From: VRUE01 sp963730315
GTDB taxonomy: Bacteria; Actinomycetota; Thermoleophilia; Solirubrobacterales; 70-9
Direction: 5' to 3'
Length of the DNA: 64,000 nucleotides
Assembly: GCA_963730315.1 (NCBI GenBank)
Contig: CAVSRD010000008.1
Coordinates: 1-64,000, forward strand
Part shown: in pieces, positions 52,492-63,951 of the stretch
Layout of the letters: the number at the start of each line of letters is the position of its first letter
Position numbering within the stretch: the first letter of the stretch is position 1
Made by a program: the position numbers and the translations under genes
The notes under the pieces: generated by a model
The model's input: the letters and a program-made list of their open reading frames with translations, nothing else
What the model was told of the DNA's origin: nothing
Database searches by the model: none

Positions 52492-52550
52492 TCGGGCGCC
52501 CGCAGAAGAAGCGAAGCGAGACCTCAACCGTGGAGAAGGAGAAAGCACAG

Positions 52551-55271
52551 ATGAAGGCCCCGAGCATCGCCCACCGCAACCTGCCGCGCTTCCTCGGCGC
52601 CCTCGCGGCAGCGGCCCTCTGCATCCTGGCGCTCGGCGCCGGCAGCGCCGGCGCCGCCTTCGGGATCGAAAACTTCGACGGAGAAGTGAGCAAGTGCAAA
52701 AACCCACCCACCTGCACAGAACTCGAACCTGCCACCCAAGCCGGCAGCCACCCCTACGAAGCGGGTACCGAATTCGATGTCACCACTTTCGAAGAACCGG
52801 GGTTCTGCTTCCCTATCTGCGAACTCCCTGAAGGAGGGGGCTTCAAGGACGTCGAGGTGAAGCTCCCCGCCGGCTTGGTCGGCAACCCGAGGGCGGTGGG
52901 TACCTGCCCGAACGCCTCCATCATCTCGCCCCTCTTCGTATTCGGGGTGCCCCCGGAGTGCAGAAGCGCGGTGGTCGGCACGACCGTGCTGAGGGGCGGC
53001 GCCTCCATTCTGCCTATCGGCCCCGAACCGGTCTTTAACCTAGAACCAGGCCCGAACCATCCCGCCAGGTTCGGCTTCAGGGCCCTGACCTCGGCGGTTG
53101 TCCTGACTGCGGGGATTCGAACCGGGGACGACTACGGGCTGACGGTCAAACTCCCCAATGCCAACCAGACGCTGCCGGTAACGGGCACCGAACTGAACTT
53201 CTGGGGAGTGCCCGGCGAAACGAGCCATGACGCGGATCGCGGCGGGCCCTACGGAAAACCGGTGCGGCCCTTCCTCAGCAACCCGACCTCCTGCACCGGA
53301 CCGGTGCTGACCAGCCTGCGGCTCAACTCCTGGCAGCAGCCGAACAGCTACCAGGAAGCGGGCTTCCTCAGCCACAACGCCGCCATGGAACCGATCGGTG
53401 CTGACGGCTGCGACAAACTCGTCTTCGAACCTTCGCTCAGCCTGCAGTCGGATCCGCCCAGCGCGGCCTCGCCGACGGCGCTGAGCGCCACGCTGCACGT
53501 CCCCCAGCACAACGACGACCCCACCGGGCTGATCACCTCGCACCTGAAGAAGGCGGTCGTCAAGCTGCCGCCCGGGGTCACGGTCAACGCCGCCGCGGCG
53601 GCCGGCCTCGGGTCCTGCAGCGAGGCGCAGTTCGGCCTCGACAACAACAACCCGGTGAGTTGCCCGAGCGACTCGCGGATCGGCCTGGGCGAAATCGTCA
53701 CCCCGCTGCTGGCGAATCCGCTGACCGGCTCGATCTACCTCGCCCAGCAGAACGCCAACCCGTTCGGCAGCCTGCTGGCGATCTACTACGTGGTCGAGGA
53801 GCAGGGGGTGACGATCAAGATCGCCGGCAAGATCGACACCGACCCGAACACGGGCCAGGTCACCGCGACCTTCGACAACAACCCGCAGCTGCCGTTCAGC
53901 GATTTCAAGCTGGACTTCTTCGGCGGCCCCGGCGGGGTGCTGGTCAACCCCAGCGATTGCGGCGACAAGACCTACACCAGCGCGATCAGCTCCTGGTCGG
54001 GCGGCACCGCTAATACGAACAACTCGTTGTCGATCAACCAGAACTGCTCGACGGGCGGCTTCAACCCGGGCTTCAACGCCGGCTCCACCAACCCGGTGGC
54101 GGGCGACTACGCGCCGTTCGCGCTCAACGTCTCGCGAAACGACGGCGAACAGAACGTCGCCGCGATCGGCGCCTCGCTGCCGAAGGGCCTCTCGGCGAAG
54201 CTGGCCGGCGTGCCGGTTTGCCCGCCCGCCAACGCGGCGGCGGGCTCCTGCCCGGCTTCCAGCCAGGTCGGCTCGGTGAACATCGCCGCCGGCACGGGCC
54301 CCCAACCGGTCTGGGTGCCCCAGCCGGGCAAGGCGCCGACCGCGGTCTACCTGGCCGGCCCCTACAAAGGCGACCCCTACAGCCTCGCCTTCCGGGTGCC
54401 GGTCCAGGCGGGTCCGTTTGACCTCGGCACGGTGGCGCTGCGCGCCTCGGTGCACATCGACCCGGTAACCGCGCAGATCTCGGTCGCCTCGGACTCCCTG
54501 CCGCAGATCCTGCAGGGGATCCCGATCGACTACCGCCAGATCCACATCGGCATCGACCGGGCGGGCTTCACGCTCAACCCGACCAACTGCCAGGCACAGG
54601 CGGTCGCCTCGACGATCGTCTCCGACACCGGAGCGGCGGTCACCCCGGCCTCGCGCTTCCAGGTCGGCTCCTGCGGCAACCTCGGCCTCAAGCCGAAGCT
54701 CTACACCCGGATCTGGGGCAAGACCAACCGCGGCGCGCACCCGAAGCTGCGGGCGATCCTGCAGCCGCGCAAGGGCGATGCCAACCTGGGCCGCATCGCG
54801 CTCACCCTGCCGCGCTCGGAGTTCCTCGACCAGGCCCACATCAAGACGATCTGCACCAGGGTGCAGTTCGCGGCGAACGCCTGCCCGTCGGGCTCGGTCT
54901 ACGGCTACGCGAAGGCGTTCTCGCCGCTGCTCGACCAGCTCGTGCAGGGCCCGGTGTATCTGCGCAGCTCCAACCACAAGCTGCCCGACCTGGTGGCCGA
55001 CATGAGCGGCCAGGTCGACATCGACCTGGCCGGGCGGATCGACAGCAAGAACAAGGGCATTCGGACCACCTTCGAATCGCCCCCCGACGTTCCGGTCACC
55101 AAGTTCATCCTCTACATGAAGGGCGGCCAGAAGGGCCTGCTGGTCAACAGCCGCAACATCTGCAACGCGACCTACCGCTCCAACGCCAACCTGCGCGGCC
55201 AGAACGGCCGCAAGACGACGCTGAAGCCGGTGCTGAAGAACAACCGCTGCAAGGGCAAGAAGAAGAAGTAG
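52551..55271 (+). CDS. Large secreted protein A (paralogue of the next gene)
   Basis: 906 residues from the ATG at 52551, supported by AAGGAG nine bases upstream; an in-frame ATG at 52488 overlaps the previous stop. Signal peptide with LGALAAAALCILALGAGSAG, then GIENFDGEVS and a long chain of beta-rich modules with paired Cys (GFCFPICELPEGG, SPASSQVGSVNIA type segments) but no recognised family. Its bases 52741-53515 are almost identical to the next gene. Ends in a basic KCKGKKKK-like tail. Probably exported and anchored outside. Confidence 0.85.
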   Translation: MKAPSIAHRNLPRFLGALAAAALCILALGAGSAGAAFGIENFDGEVSKCKNPPTCTELEPATQAGSHPYEAGTEFDVTTFEEPGFCFPICELPEGGGFKDVEVKLPAGLVGNPRAVGTCPNASIISPLFVFGVPPECRSAVVGTTVLRGGASILPIGPEPVFNLEPGPNHPARFGFRALTSAVVLTAGIRTGDDYGLTVKLPNANQTLPVTGTELNFWGVPGETSHDADRGGPYGKPVRPFLSNPTSCTGPVLTSLRLNSWQQPNSYQEAGFLSHNAAMEPIGADGCDKLVFEPSLSLQSDPPSAASPTALSATLHVPQHNDDPTGLITSHLKKAVVKLPPGVTVNAAAAAGLGSCSEAQFGLDNNNPVSCPSDSRIGLGEIVTPLLANPLTGSIYLAQQNANPFGSLLAIYYVVEEQGVTIKIAGKIDTDPNTGQVTATFDNNPQLPFSDFKLDFFGGPGGVLVNPSDCGDKTYTSAISSWSGGTANTNNSLSINQNCSTGGFNPGFNAGSTNPVAGDYAPFALNVSRNDGEQNVAAIGASLPKGLSAKLAGVPVCPPANAAAGSCPASSQVGSVNIAAGTGPQPVWVPQPGKAPTAVYLAGPYKGDPYSLAFRVPVQAGPFDLGTVALRASVHIDPVTAQISVASDSLPQILQGIPIDYRQIHIGIDRAGFTLNPTNCQAQAVASTIVSDTGAAVTPASRFQVGSCGNLGLKPKLYTRIWGKTNRGAHPKLRAILQPRKGDANLGRIALTLPRSEFLDQAHIKTICTRVQFAANACPSGSVYGYAKAFSPLLDQLVQGPVYLRSSNHKLPDLVADMSGQVDIDLAGRIDSKNKGIRTTFESPPDVPVTKFILYMKGGQKGLLVNSRNICNATYRSNANLRGQNGRKTTLKPVLKNNRCKGKKKK
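52741..53515 (+). repeat. Near-identical paralogous block, copy 1
   Basis: Aligns without gaps to 55643-56417 (offset 2902) with roughly 30 mismatches by eye, about 96 percent identity. Outside the block the two genes are clearly more diverged. The block is less GC-rich and uses GAA and AAC more than its flanks. Confidence 0.85.
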
Positions 55272-55332
55272 GGCGAGCGGGAGGCGCCCGCCCAGCCGGC
55301 ACGGCCGGCACCGAGCATCCGATTGGTCATCG

Positions 55333-55362
55333 ACCCGGCGGCCCCAATTGGGGCCGCCGGGT
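55333..55362 (+). terminator. Strong palindromic terminator after secreted protein A
   Basis: ACCCGGCGGCCCC, AATT, then GGGGCCGCCGGGT: a perfect 13-bp stem, fully self-complementary, followed by CTATCT. It lies 60 bp after the stop and before the promoter region of the next gene. The T-rich tail is weak, so it may work with Rho or simply be a bidirectional stem. Confidence 0.75.
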
Positions 55363-55477
55363 CTATCTAGAGGAAGATCGTTGTTGAGCGGAGAGGCGTC
55401 ACCCGCTAGCCTGGGGCACCCGACAGCGCGGGGGGAGCCGGGAGACAGGGACGGTCGGGATCGAGAAAAGCGACTAG

Positions 55478-58284
<2,807 letters not shown>

Positions 58285-58300
<16 letters not shown>

Positions 58301-59427
58301 CCGACGAGCAGGCGGACTTCGTCGACGCGATTCGCGGCTTCTGCGCGCGCGAGTGCGGGAACAAGGAGCAGCGGGAGCGGCTCACCGACGGCTACCGGCT
58401 GCACCACAGCGACGCCGTCTACAAGCAGATGGCCGAGCTGGGCTGGCTGGGGGTGACGATCCCCGAGCGCTACGGCGGCTCGGGCGGCTCGATGCTCGAC
58501 GCATGCCTGTTCATGGAGGAGACGTCGCGGGGGCTGGCGCCGATCGGCGGCTACGCGACGACGCTGATCGTTGCCGGCGCCACGCAGCGTTTCGGCACCG
58601 AGGAGCAGAAGCGGGAGATCCTCGGGGGGATCGCCGCCGGCGCGGTCGAGGCGATCGCGATGACCGAGCCCGAGGCCGGCTCAGACGTCGGCTCGCTCAC
58701 CACCTCCGCCGAGCGGGTGAACGGCGGCTTCGTCCTCAACGGGCAGAAGGTCTTCATCTCCAACGCCCACATCGCCGACCACATCCTGGTCGTCTGCCGC
58801 ACCACCAAGGCCGACTCCAAGCACGACGGCCTCTCGATGATCTGGCTGCCGCGCGAGGCCGACGGCCTCGAGATCGTCCCGATCGAGACGATGGGCGGCA
58901 CCGAGACCAACACCCTCTACCTGAGCGACGTCGGGGCGCCCGCCGAGGCGCTGCTCGGAGAGGTCGACCAGGCCTGGACGCAGCTGATGGCCGGCCTCAA
59001 CGTCGAGCGGCTGATCCTCGCAGCGACGATGCTGGGGATCGCCCAGCGGGCCTTCGACGACGCGCTCGCCTACGTCAAGGAGCGCAAGCAGTTCGGTCGC
59101 CCGATCGGCTCCTTCCAGGCGCTCCAGCACCGGCTCGCCGACATGGCCACCGAGATCGAAAGCGCCCGGCTGATGACCCGTTGGGTCGCCGCCCTCACCG
59201 ACGAGGACCCCGACCGGATGCTTCCCCGCGAGGCCTCAATGGTGAAGCTGCACGTGACCGAGGTCGCCAAACGCGTCGCGGTCGAGGGGATGCAGCTGAT
59301 GGGCGGTTACGGCTACTCCTCCGAGTACGACATGGAGCGCCTCGTGCGCGCCACGATGGTCTCGACCATCTACGGCGGCACCTCGGAGATCCAGCGCACG
59401 ATCATCGCCAAAACGCTCGGCCTCTGA
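58285..59427 (+). CDS. Acyl-CoA dehydrogenase
   Basis: 380 residues; FAD-dependent alpha-beta oxidation of an acyl-CoA. N-terminal helical domain, AMTEPEAGSD FAD/substrate loop, QKVFISNAHIADH, then ERKQFGRPIGSFQALQ and YGGTSEIQRTIIAKTL. The usual catalytic Glu in the YEGTxxI motif is Gly here. Another Glu, E241 in GLNVERLILAA, occupies the place used as base in long-chain and isovaleryl-type enzymes. So the enzyme is probably active, with branched or long-chain substrates likely. It begins just after the tRNA, with no ribosome site visible in the 4-base gap. Confidence 0.94.
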
Positions 59428-59433
59428 GCGCCT

Positions 59434-59474
59434 CGGGGCGCGTTTGTCGGGAATAGCCCGATCAACGCGCCCCG
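59434..59474. repeat. Hairpin repeat A, downstream flank of AbiEi/DUF559 gene
   Basis: Outer arms CGGGGCGCGTT and AACGCGCCCCG are perfect complements (11 bp); inside is CGGG-AATAG-CCCG. It lies at the convergent end of the dehydrogenase and DUF559 genes, so it can act as a bidirectional terminator. A 37-bp core (59439-59475) recurs at 60292-60328 with 33 of 37 identical bases. Confidence 0.75.
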
Positions 59475-60307
59475 GAGTCGGAGATCAGCACCGATCGCAG
59501 GACGGCTGCGACGCTCTGCGGCTCGTCGAACACCTGCCGGTGGGAGAGGCGCAGGACCTCATAGCCCAGGGCCCGCAGCTCGAGGTCCCGGGCGCGGTCG
59601 TGCTCGAATGCCTGCCTCCCCCTGTGGTACCGGTAGCCGTCCGTCTCCACCACCAGTCTCTCCTCTGCCCAGCAGAAATCGACCGTCAAACCACCGATCG
59701 GGACGTTGAGGGCCGGGGTGGGGAGCCGATGGCGACGACACAGCCAAACGAATCGCCGCTCCAGCTCGCTGCGGGTTCGGTCTGAGACAACGTCCGGTCC
59801 CGTGGGCAGCCCGAGGACGTCTGCTTGGCGGATTGCGCGGCGCAGTTCGCGCTCTGAGACGACCGGCCGAAGGTCGGCGATGGTTCGAGGCGGCGAGGTG
59901 ACCGGGATGCCGCGCCGCCGGGTCGTCTCGGCCGACTCCAGCGAAACCGGGCGGTGAATGCGGATGCCCCTTCGCTGCCGCCGCCCGCTTCTGCCTGGCA
60001 GCGAGACGTCAACGGCACGATCGGTCGGCGCCAGCAGCCCCCAAAGCGCCGCGGCGCTTCGATGGCTGAGTACCGCATTCCCACCGAGGGCGAGGACCGC
60101 GGCCATCCAGCGCCTCTCAACGCTAGGCGCGATGTGGCCCACCGCGTATACGCCCCGATGGAGTTTGTGTAGCCGGCCCGAACGTCGACGTTCGAGCACG
60201 GCGTCGCCACTAAGTCCGGTCCCGTGCAATTGTTGGGTCGAGATCGCGCCGTGCTGGTGGCTGGCAATCTCGGCAACGAGCTGATCCGGGACGCGTTTGT
60301 AGGGCAT
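59462..60307 (-). CDS. AbiEi-antitoxin-like / DUF559 nuclease-fold protein
   Basis: 281 residues. N-terminal part (about 1-95: DQLVAEIASHQHGAISTQQL, RRRSGRLHKLHRGVYAVGH) matches the AbiEi-type winged-helix domain. The C-terminal part (about 190-281) is DUF559, a Vsr-like nuclease fold, with LTVDFCWAEERLVVETDGY and LRALGYEVLRLSHRQV; the acidic residues needed are present. Such proteins are common, multicopy and uncharacterised in actinobacteria. No toxin gene partner is adjacent. The ATG at 60307 lies in the loop of hairpin repeat B; an ATG at 60334 would add nine residues. Confidence 0.85.
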   Translation of the reverse strand: MPYKRVPDQLVAEIASHQHGAISTQQLHGTGLSGDAVLERRRSGRLHKLHRGVYAVGHIAPSVERRWMAAVLALGGNAVLSHRSAAALWGLLAPTDRAVDVSLPGRSGRRQRRGIRIHRPVSLESAETTRRRGIPVTSPPRTIADLRPVVSERELRRAIRQADVLGLPTGPDVVSDRTRSELERRFVWLCRRHRLPTPALNVPIGGLTVDFCWAEERLVVETDGYRYHRGRQAFEHDRARDLELRALGYEVLRLSHRQVFDEPQSVAAVLRSVLISDSGAR

Positions 60308-60328
60308 ATCCCGATCAAGGCGCCCCGG
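60286..60328. repeat. Hairpin repeat B, at start of AbiEi/DUF559 gene
   Basis: Imperfect hairpin: arms CCGGGACGCGTT and AAGGCGCCCCGG pair at 10 of 12 positions, inner GGG/CCC. It is a same-direction copy of hairpin A and spans the DUF559 start codon and its first nine codons. Could be an operator, a translation-control hairpin or the end of a mobile cassette. Confidence 0.7.
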
Positions 60329-60474
60329 CACCATGATTCGCCCCCCTGACAGCCCGAAAGCCGCCCTGCTAGTGAGAAATCCCGCGCTGCGCCGGAGCGC
60401 TATCCTTGCCTTCAGCCTCGCGCCTCGGCTCGGGGTTTTCTCTTGTAACGGCGTCGGTTCGGCAACGAGGAGAA

Positions 60475-60639
60475 ATGGCTCGCGGAGATGTCCGCATCGC
60501 GGTGACGCTGGCTTGCGAAGACTGCAAGCGGCGCAACTACCAGACGAACAAGTCGCGGCGCAACTCGCCGGACCGGATCGAGCTGCGCAAGTTCTGCCGC
60601 TGGTGCGGGCACCACACGCCCCACAAGGAGACCAGGTAA
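60475..60639 (+). CDS. rpmG: 50S ribosomal protein L33
   Basis: 54 residues from the ATG at 60475 with GAGGAG just upstream. Zinc pairs LACEDCKRRNY and KFCRWCGHHTPH mark the Cys-containing (C+) L33. It is first in the conserved rpmG-secE-nusG-ribosomal order and overlaps secE by one base (TAATG). Confidence 0.97.
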   Translation: MARGDVRIAVTLACEDCKRRNYQTNKSRRNSPDRIELRKFCRWCGHHTPHKETR

Positions 60640-61181
60640 TGGCGAAGACGCGCGCCCAGCGCAAGGCGGAGCGCCGCGCCCGCGAAGCGGCGGAGCGGAA
60701 GCGCTCCGGCGACGGCTCCGGCCGTAGGCACGACGGCGAAGCCGAGTCGCACGCGCAGCACGACACCCAGGTGGGGGTGTCCGGCGAGGTCGCCGAGGTC
60801 GAGGCGATGGAGGCCGGAATGGGCGCCGGCGCCCCCGAGGCCGATCTCGAGACCCCCGACGCGCCGAAGCCGAGCCGCGCCCAGAGGCGCGCCGAGGCGA
60901 AGCAGGCCAAGGAAGCGGAGAAGCGCAAGCGCGAGGAGCGCAAGCGCCAGGAGCGCGAGCAACTGGCCCGCCGTCAGAAGCAGGCGCAGGCCGAGCGCCA
61001 GCGCGGCGGCGTGATCGGCTTCCTCGTCTCCTGCTGGGCGGAGCTGCGCAAAGTCCAGTGGCCGGACCGCGACACGCTGGTGCAGGCGACCGCTGTGACG
61101 ATCATCTTCGTCGCCGTCGCCGCGGCCTACCTGGGTGCCCTCGACAGCGCCTTCAGTTTCCTCATCAAGCAGATCCTCTAG
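60639..61181 (+). CDS. secE: Preprotein translocase subunit SecE, long N-terminal extension
   Basis: Part of the SecYEG channel. 180 residues, against about 60-120 usually. The last 65 residues are canonical: FLVSCWAELRKVQWPDRDTL, the conserved cytoplasmic helix, then one membrane helix. The first 110 are charged and low-complexity, Arg/Lys/Glu/Ala-rich, with a likely coiled coil at EAEKRKREERKRQERE. Ribosome site AAGGAG 8 bp upstream. Confidence 0.95.
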   Translation: MAKTRAQRKAERRAREAAERKRSGDGSGRRHDGEAESHAQHDTQVGVSGEVAEVEAMEAGMGAGAPEADLETPDAPKPSRAQRRAEAKQAKEAEKRKREERKRQEREQLARRQKQAQAERQRGGVIGFLVSCWAELRKVQWPDRDTLVQATAVTIIFVAVAAAYLGALDSAFSFLIKQIL

Positions 61182-61219
61182 GCCGCTAGCGGGTCCCGAA
61201 AGCAAAGGCAAGCCTCCAG

Positions 61220-61744
61220 ATGTATCGCTGGTACGTGATCAATACCTACTCGGGGCACGAGAACAAGGTCAAGCACAACCTCGAGCACCGGGTTCAGACG
61301 ATGAGCCAGAACCGCAACGTGCGCCAGGTCGTGGTGCCCACCGAGCAGGTGATGGAACTCAACAAGGAAGGCCAAAAAGAGCCGAAGGAGAAGCGCACGA
61401 TGCCGGGCTACGTCCTGGTCAACATGGAGATGACCGACGACGCTTGGGGCCTGGTCAAGAACACGCCCGGGGTGACCGGCTTCGTCGGCCAGCGCGACAA
61501 GCCGGTGCCGCTCTCCAAACCGGAGGTCGACCGCCTGCTGCACCGCGAGACCGCCGAGCGGCCGCGCACCCAGGCGCAGTTCTCGATCGGCGAGTCGGTC
61601 AAGGTGATCTCCGGCCCGCTGTCCGACTTCTCCGGCGAGATCGCCGAGATCAACGAGGACGCGGCCAAACTCAAGGTGCTGGTCTCGATCTTCGGCCGCG
61701 AGACCCCGGTCGAGGTCAACTACGACCAGGTGAAGAAGATCTAG
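61220..61744 (+). CDS. nusG: Transcription antitermination protein NusG
   Basis: 174 residues. NGN domain begins MYRWYVINTYSGHENKVKHN and has KRTMPGYVLVNMEM and NTPGVTGFVGQRDKP; KOW domain FSIGESVKVISGPLSDFSGE at the C-terminus. Couples RNA polymerase with Rho or ribosomes. The gap to secE is 38 bp. Confidence 0.98.
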   Translation: MYRWYVINTYSGHENKVKHNLEHRVQTMSQNRNVRQVVVPTEQVMELNKEGQKEPKEKRTMPGYVLVNMEMTDDAWGLVKNTPGVTGFVGQRDKPVPLSKPEVDRLLHRETAERPRTQAQFSIGESVKVISGPLSDFSGEIAEINEDAAKLKVLVSIFGRETPVEVNYDQVKKI

Positions 61745-61771
61745 CCAGGACCGCTACGCTCCCCGATCCCG

Positions 61772-62197
61772 ATGGCGAAAAAAGTCCTCACCCTGATCAA
61801 GCTGCAGATCCAGGCCGGCAACGCGAACCCGGCGCCGCCGGTCGGCCCGGCGCTGGGCCAGCACGGCGTCAACATCATGGAGTTCTGCAAGGCGTTCAAC
61901 GCCCAGACCCAGGGCGAGGGCGGCACGATCATCCCGGTCGAGATAACCGTCTACGAGGACCGCTCCTTCGACTTCGTCACCAAGACGCCGCCCGCCGCGG
62001 TGCTGATCCGCGAAGCGATCGGGATCTCAAAGGGCTCCGGCGAGCCGCACATGAACAAAGTCGGCACGATCTCCGCCGACCAGGTTCGCCAGATCGCCGA
62101 GCGCAAGATGCCCGACCTCAACGCCAACGACCTCGACGCCGCCTCGAAGATCATCGCCGGCACCGCGAGATCGATGGGCGTCGACGTGGAAGCATGA
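61772..62197 (+). CDS. rplK: 50S ribosomal protein L11
   Basis: 141 residues. Pro-rich N-terminal domain with IQAGNANPAPPVGPALGQHG, and C-terminal RNA-binding domain with GTISADQVRQIAERKMPDLN and TARSMGVDVE. Binds the GTPase-associated rRNA centre. 27 bp after nusG. Confidence 0.99.
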   Translation: MAKKVLTLIKLQIQAGNANPAPPVGPALGQHGVNIMEFCKAFNAQTQGEGGTIIPVEITVYEDRSFDFVTKTPPAAVLIREAIGISKGSGEPHMNKVGTISADQVRQIAERKMPDLNANDLDAASKIIAGTARSMGVDVEA

Positions 62198-62213
62198 GCG
62201 AGGGGATCGGCTG

Positions 62214-62960
62214 ATGGCCCACGGCAAGCGCTACCGCAAACAACTCGGCAAGGTCCAGCGCGAGCGTGCCTACCCGCCCGCCGAGGCGATCTCGCTGATC
62301 AAGGAGACGGCGAGCGCCGGCTTCGACGAGACGGTCGAGTTGCACCTGCGGCTCGGGGTCAACGTGCGCCACGCCGAGGAACAGCTGCGCGGCACCCTGG
62401 CCCTCCCGCACGGGCTGGGCAAGGAGGTGACGATCGCCGTTTTCGCCCAGGGTCAGCAGGCCCGCGACGCAGAGGCCGCCGGGGCGGACTTCGTCGGCGC
62501 CCAGGACCTGGTCGAGAAAGTGCAGGAGGGCTGGACCGATTTCGACGTGGCGATCTCGACTCCGGAGATGATGAAGACGGTGGGTCAGCTCGGCCGGGTG
62601 CTCGGCCCCCAGGGCAAGATGCCGAATCCGAAGGTCGGCACCGTCACCGACGACATCGAGAAGGCGGTCGGCGAGTCGAAGGCCGGCAAGGTCGAGTACC
62701 GCACCGATCGCCAGGCGATCGTCCACCTGGCGATCGGCAAGGCGAGCTTCGACGCGCAGCAGCTGCTCGACAACTGCCTCGCGGTGATCGACGAGGTGGT
62801 CCGCGCCAAGCCGTCCTCCTCGAAGGGCAAATACATTCTCTCGGCGACGCTGACCACGACGATGGGCCCGGGCATCCGGGTCGACGCCGGCAAGACCGGC
62901 GATCGCGAGGTCGTCGGCCAGGCGCCGGCCGAGACCGCGGGGGAGCCGGTTAGCGCGTAG
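62214..62960 (+). CDS. rplA: 50S ribosomal protein L1
   Basis: 248 residues. Start MAHGKRYRKQLGKVQRERAY, then LRLGVNVRHAEEQLRGTLAL, STPEMMKTVGQLGRVLGPQG and GKVEYRTDRQAIVHLAIGK, conserved L1 segments for stalk rRNA binding. It also usually represses its own mRNA. A GAGGGG lies upstream; the C-terminus has a short acidic tail. Confidence 0.99.
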   Translation: MAHGKRYRKQLGKVQRERAYPPAEAISLIKETASAGFDETVELHLRLGVNVRHAEEQLRGTLALPHGLGKEVTIAVFAQGQQARDAEAAGADFVGAQDLVEKVQEGWTDFDVAISTPEMMKTVGQLGRVLGPQGKMPNPKVGTVTDDIEKAVGESKAGKVEYRTDRQAIVHLAIGKASFDAQQLLDNCLAVIDEVVRAKPSSSKGKYILSATLTTTMGPGIRVDAGKTGDREVVGQAPAETAGEPVSA

Positions 62961-63027
62961 ACTGACGCGTCGCGCGAACCCGAGACCACCGGCGGGGCCG
63001 AGCCCGGAAGCCCGGTGCAGGTGAACG
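62961..63027 (+). promoter_or_regulatory. Candidate L10-L7/L12 leader
   Basis: 67 bases between rplA and rplJ are GC-rich with the potential hairpin GCCCGGAAGCCCGGTGC region and a ribosome site AGGTGAACG. An L10-type leader that binds the L10(L7/L12)4 complex is expected at this place in many bacteria. I cannot confirm its kink-turn by eye. Confidence 0.35.
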
Positions 63028-63549
63028 ATGAACCGAGACGAGAAGGCACAAGCCATCGAGGAGATCTCCGCCCAGATCGAGGGCGCCGGGGCGATCTTCG
63101 CGATCGACTACCGCGGCATCAGCGTTCCCCAGGCGGCGGAGCTGCGCGGCAGGCTGCGAGAGGCGGACGCCAGCTTCCGGGTCGTCAAGAACCGCCTCAC
63201 CAAGCGGGCCGCCGAGCAGGCCGGCGAGCAGCGCCTCGCCGAGCTACTCGAGGGGCCGACCGCGCTCACCTTCGTCCGCGGCGACACCGCCCAGGCGGCG
63301 AAGGCGATCTCCAGCTTCGGAAAAGAACATCAGGTGCTCGTCTTCAAGGGCGGCTTCATGGACGGGATCGACCTCGACGAGGAGAAGTTCAGGTCGATCG
63401 CCCGCCTGCCGGCGCGGGAGGTGCTCGACGGGCAGCTGGCCGGCGTCGTCGCCAGCCCGCTCACCGGCCTGGTCCGCGGCCTCGGCTCGATGGTTTCCGG
63501 GCTCGCCAACCAGCTTCAGCAGCTTCAAGAGAAAAAGGAGAAAGAGTAG
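63028..63549 (+). CDS. rplJ: 50S ribosomal protein L10
   Basis: 173 residues. N-terminal globular part with AIFAIDYRGISVPQAAELR and VVKNRLTKRAAEQAG, C-terminal helix LANQLQQLQEKKEKE that holds L7/L12 dimers. It ends exactly where rplL begins. Confidence 0.98.
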   Translation: MNRDEKAQAIEEISAQIEGAGAIFAIDYRGISVPQAAELRGRLREADASFRVVKNRLTKRAAEQAGEQRLAELLEGPTALTFVRGDTAQAAKAISSFGKEHQVLVFKGGFMDGIDLDEEKFRSIARLPAREVLDGQLAGVVASPLTGLVRGLGSMVSGLANQLQQLQEKKEKE

Positions 63550-63951
63550 ATGGCAAGCAAAGTCAAGACCGAGGACTGGATCGAGGAGCTGAAGGGCATC
63601 TCGGTGCTCGAACTCTCCGAGCGGATCAAAGCGCTCGAGGAGGAGTTCGGCGTATCCGCGACCGCGGTCGCGGCTGCGGCCCCGGCGGCTGCGGGCGCCC
63701 CCGCCGGCGACGGCGCCGGCGGCGAGGAGGAGGAGGAGGCCTCTACCGTCGACGTGGTGTTGACCGAGGTCGGCGGACAGAAGGTGCCGGTGATCAAGGT
63801 CGTCCGCGCCGCCACCGGGCTCGGGCTGAAAGAGGCGAAGGCGATCGTCGACGAGGCTCCGAAAGCGATCAAAGAGGGCCTCGAGCGCGAAGAGGCCGAG
63901 AAGGTCAAAGGGGAACTCGAGGAGGCCGGAGCGACCGTCGAGCTCAAATAA
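63550..63951 (+). CDS. rplL: 50S ribosomal protein L7/L12
   Basis: 133 residues. N-terminal dimerisation part, an Ala/Gly/Glu hinge of about 30 residues and the C-terminal factor-binding domain with VPVIKVVRAATGLGLKEAKA and VDEAPKAIKEGLEREEAE. AAGGAG precedes the ATG, which follows the rplJ TAG directly. Normal product for the stalk. rpoB is expected beyond base 64000. Confidence 0.99.
   Translation: MASKVKTEDWIEELKGISVLELSERIKALEEEFGVSATAVAAAAPAAAGAPAGDGAGGEEEEEASTVDVVLTEVGGQKVPVIKVVRAATGLGLKEAKAIVDEAPKAIKEGLEREEAEKVKGELEEAGATVELK

Noticed and set aside
53105..53130. GATTCGAACCGG, like the reverse of a tRNA T arm, in both secreted paralogues
   Set aside because: The flanking bases do not pair as a T stem and no cloverleaf can be drawn; it is ordinary coding sequence for a conserved protein segment.
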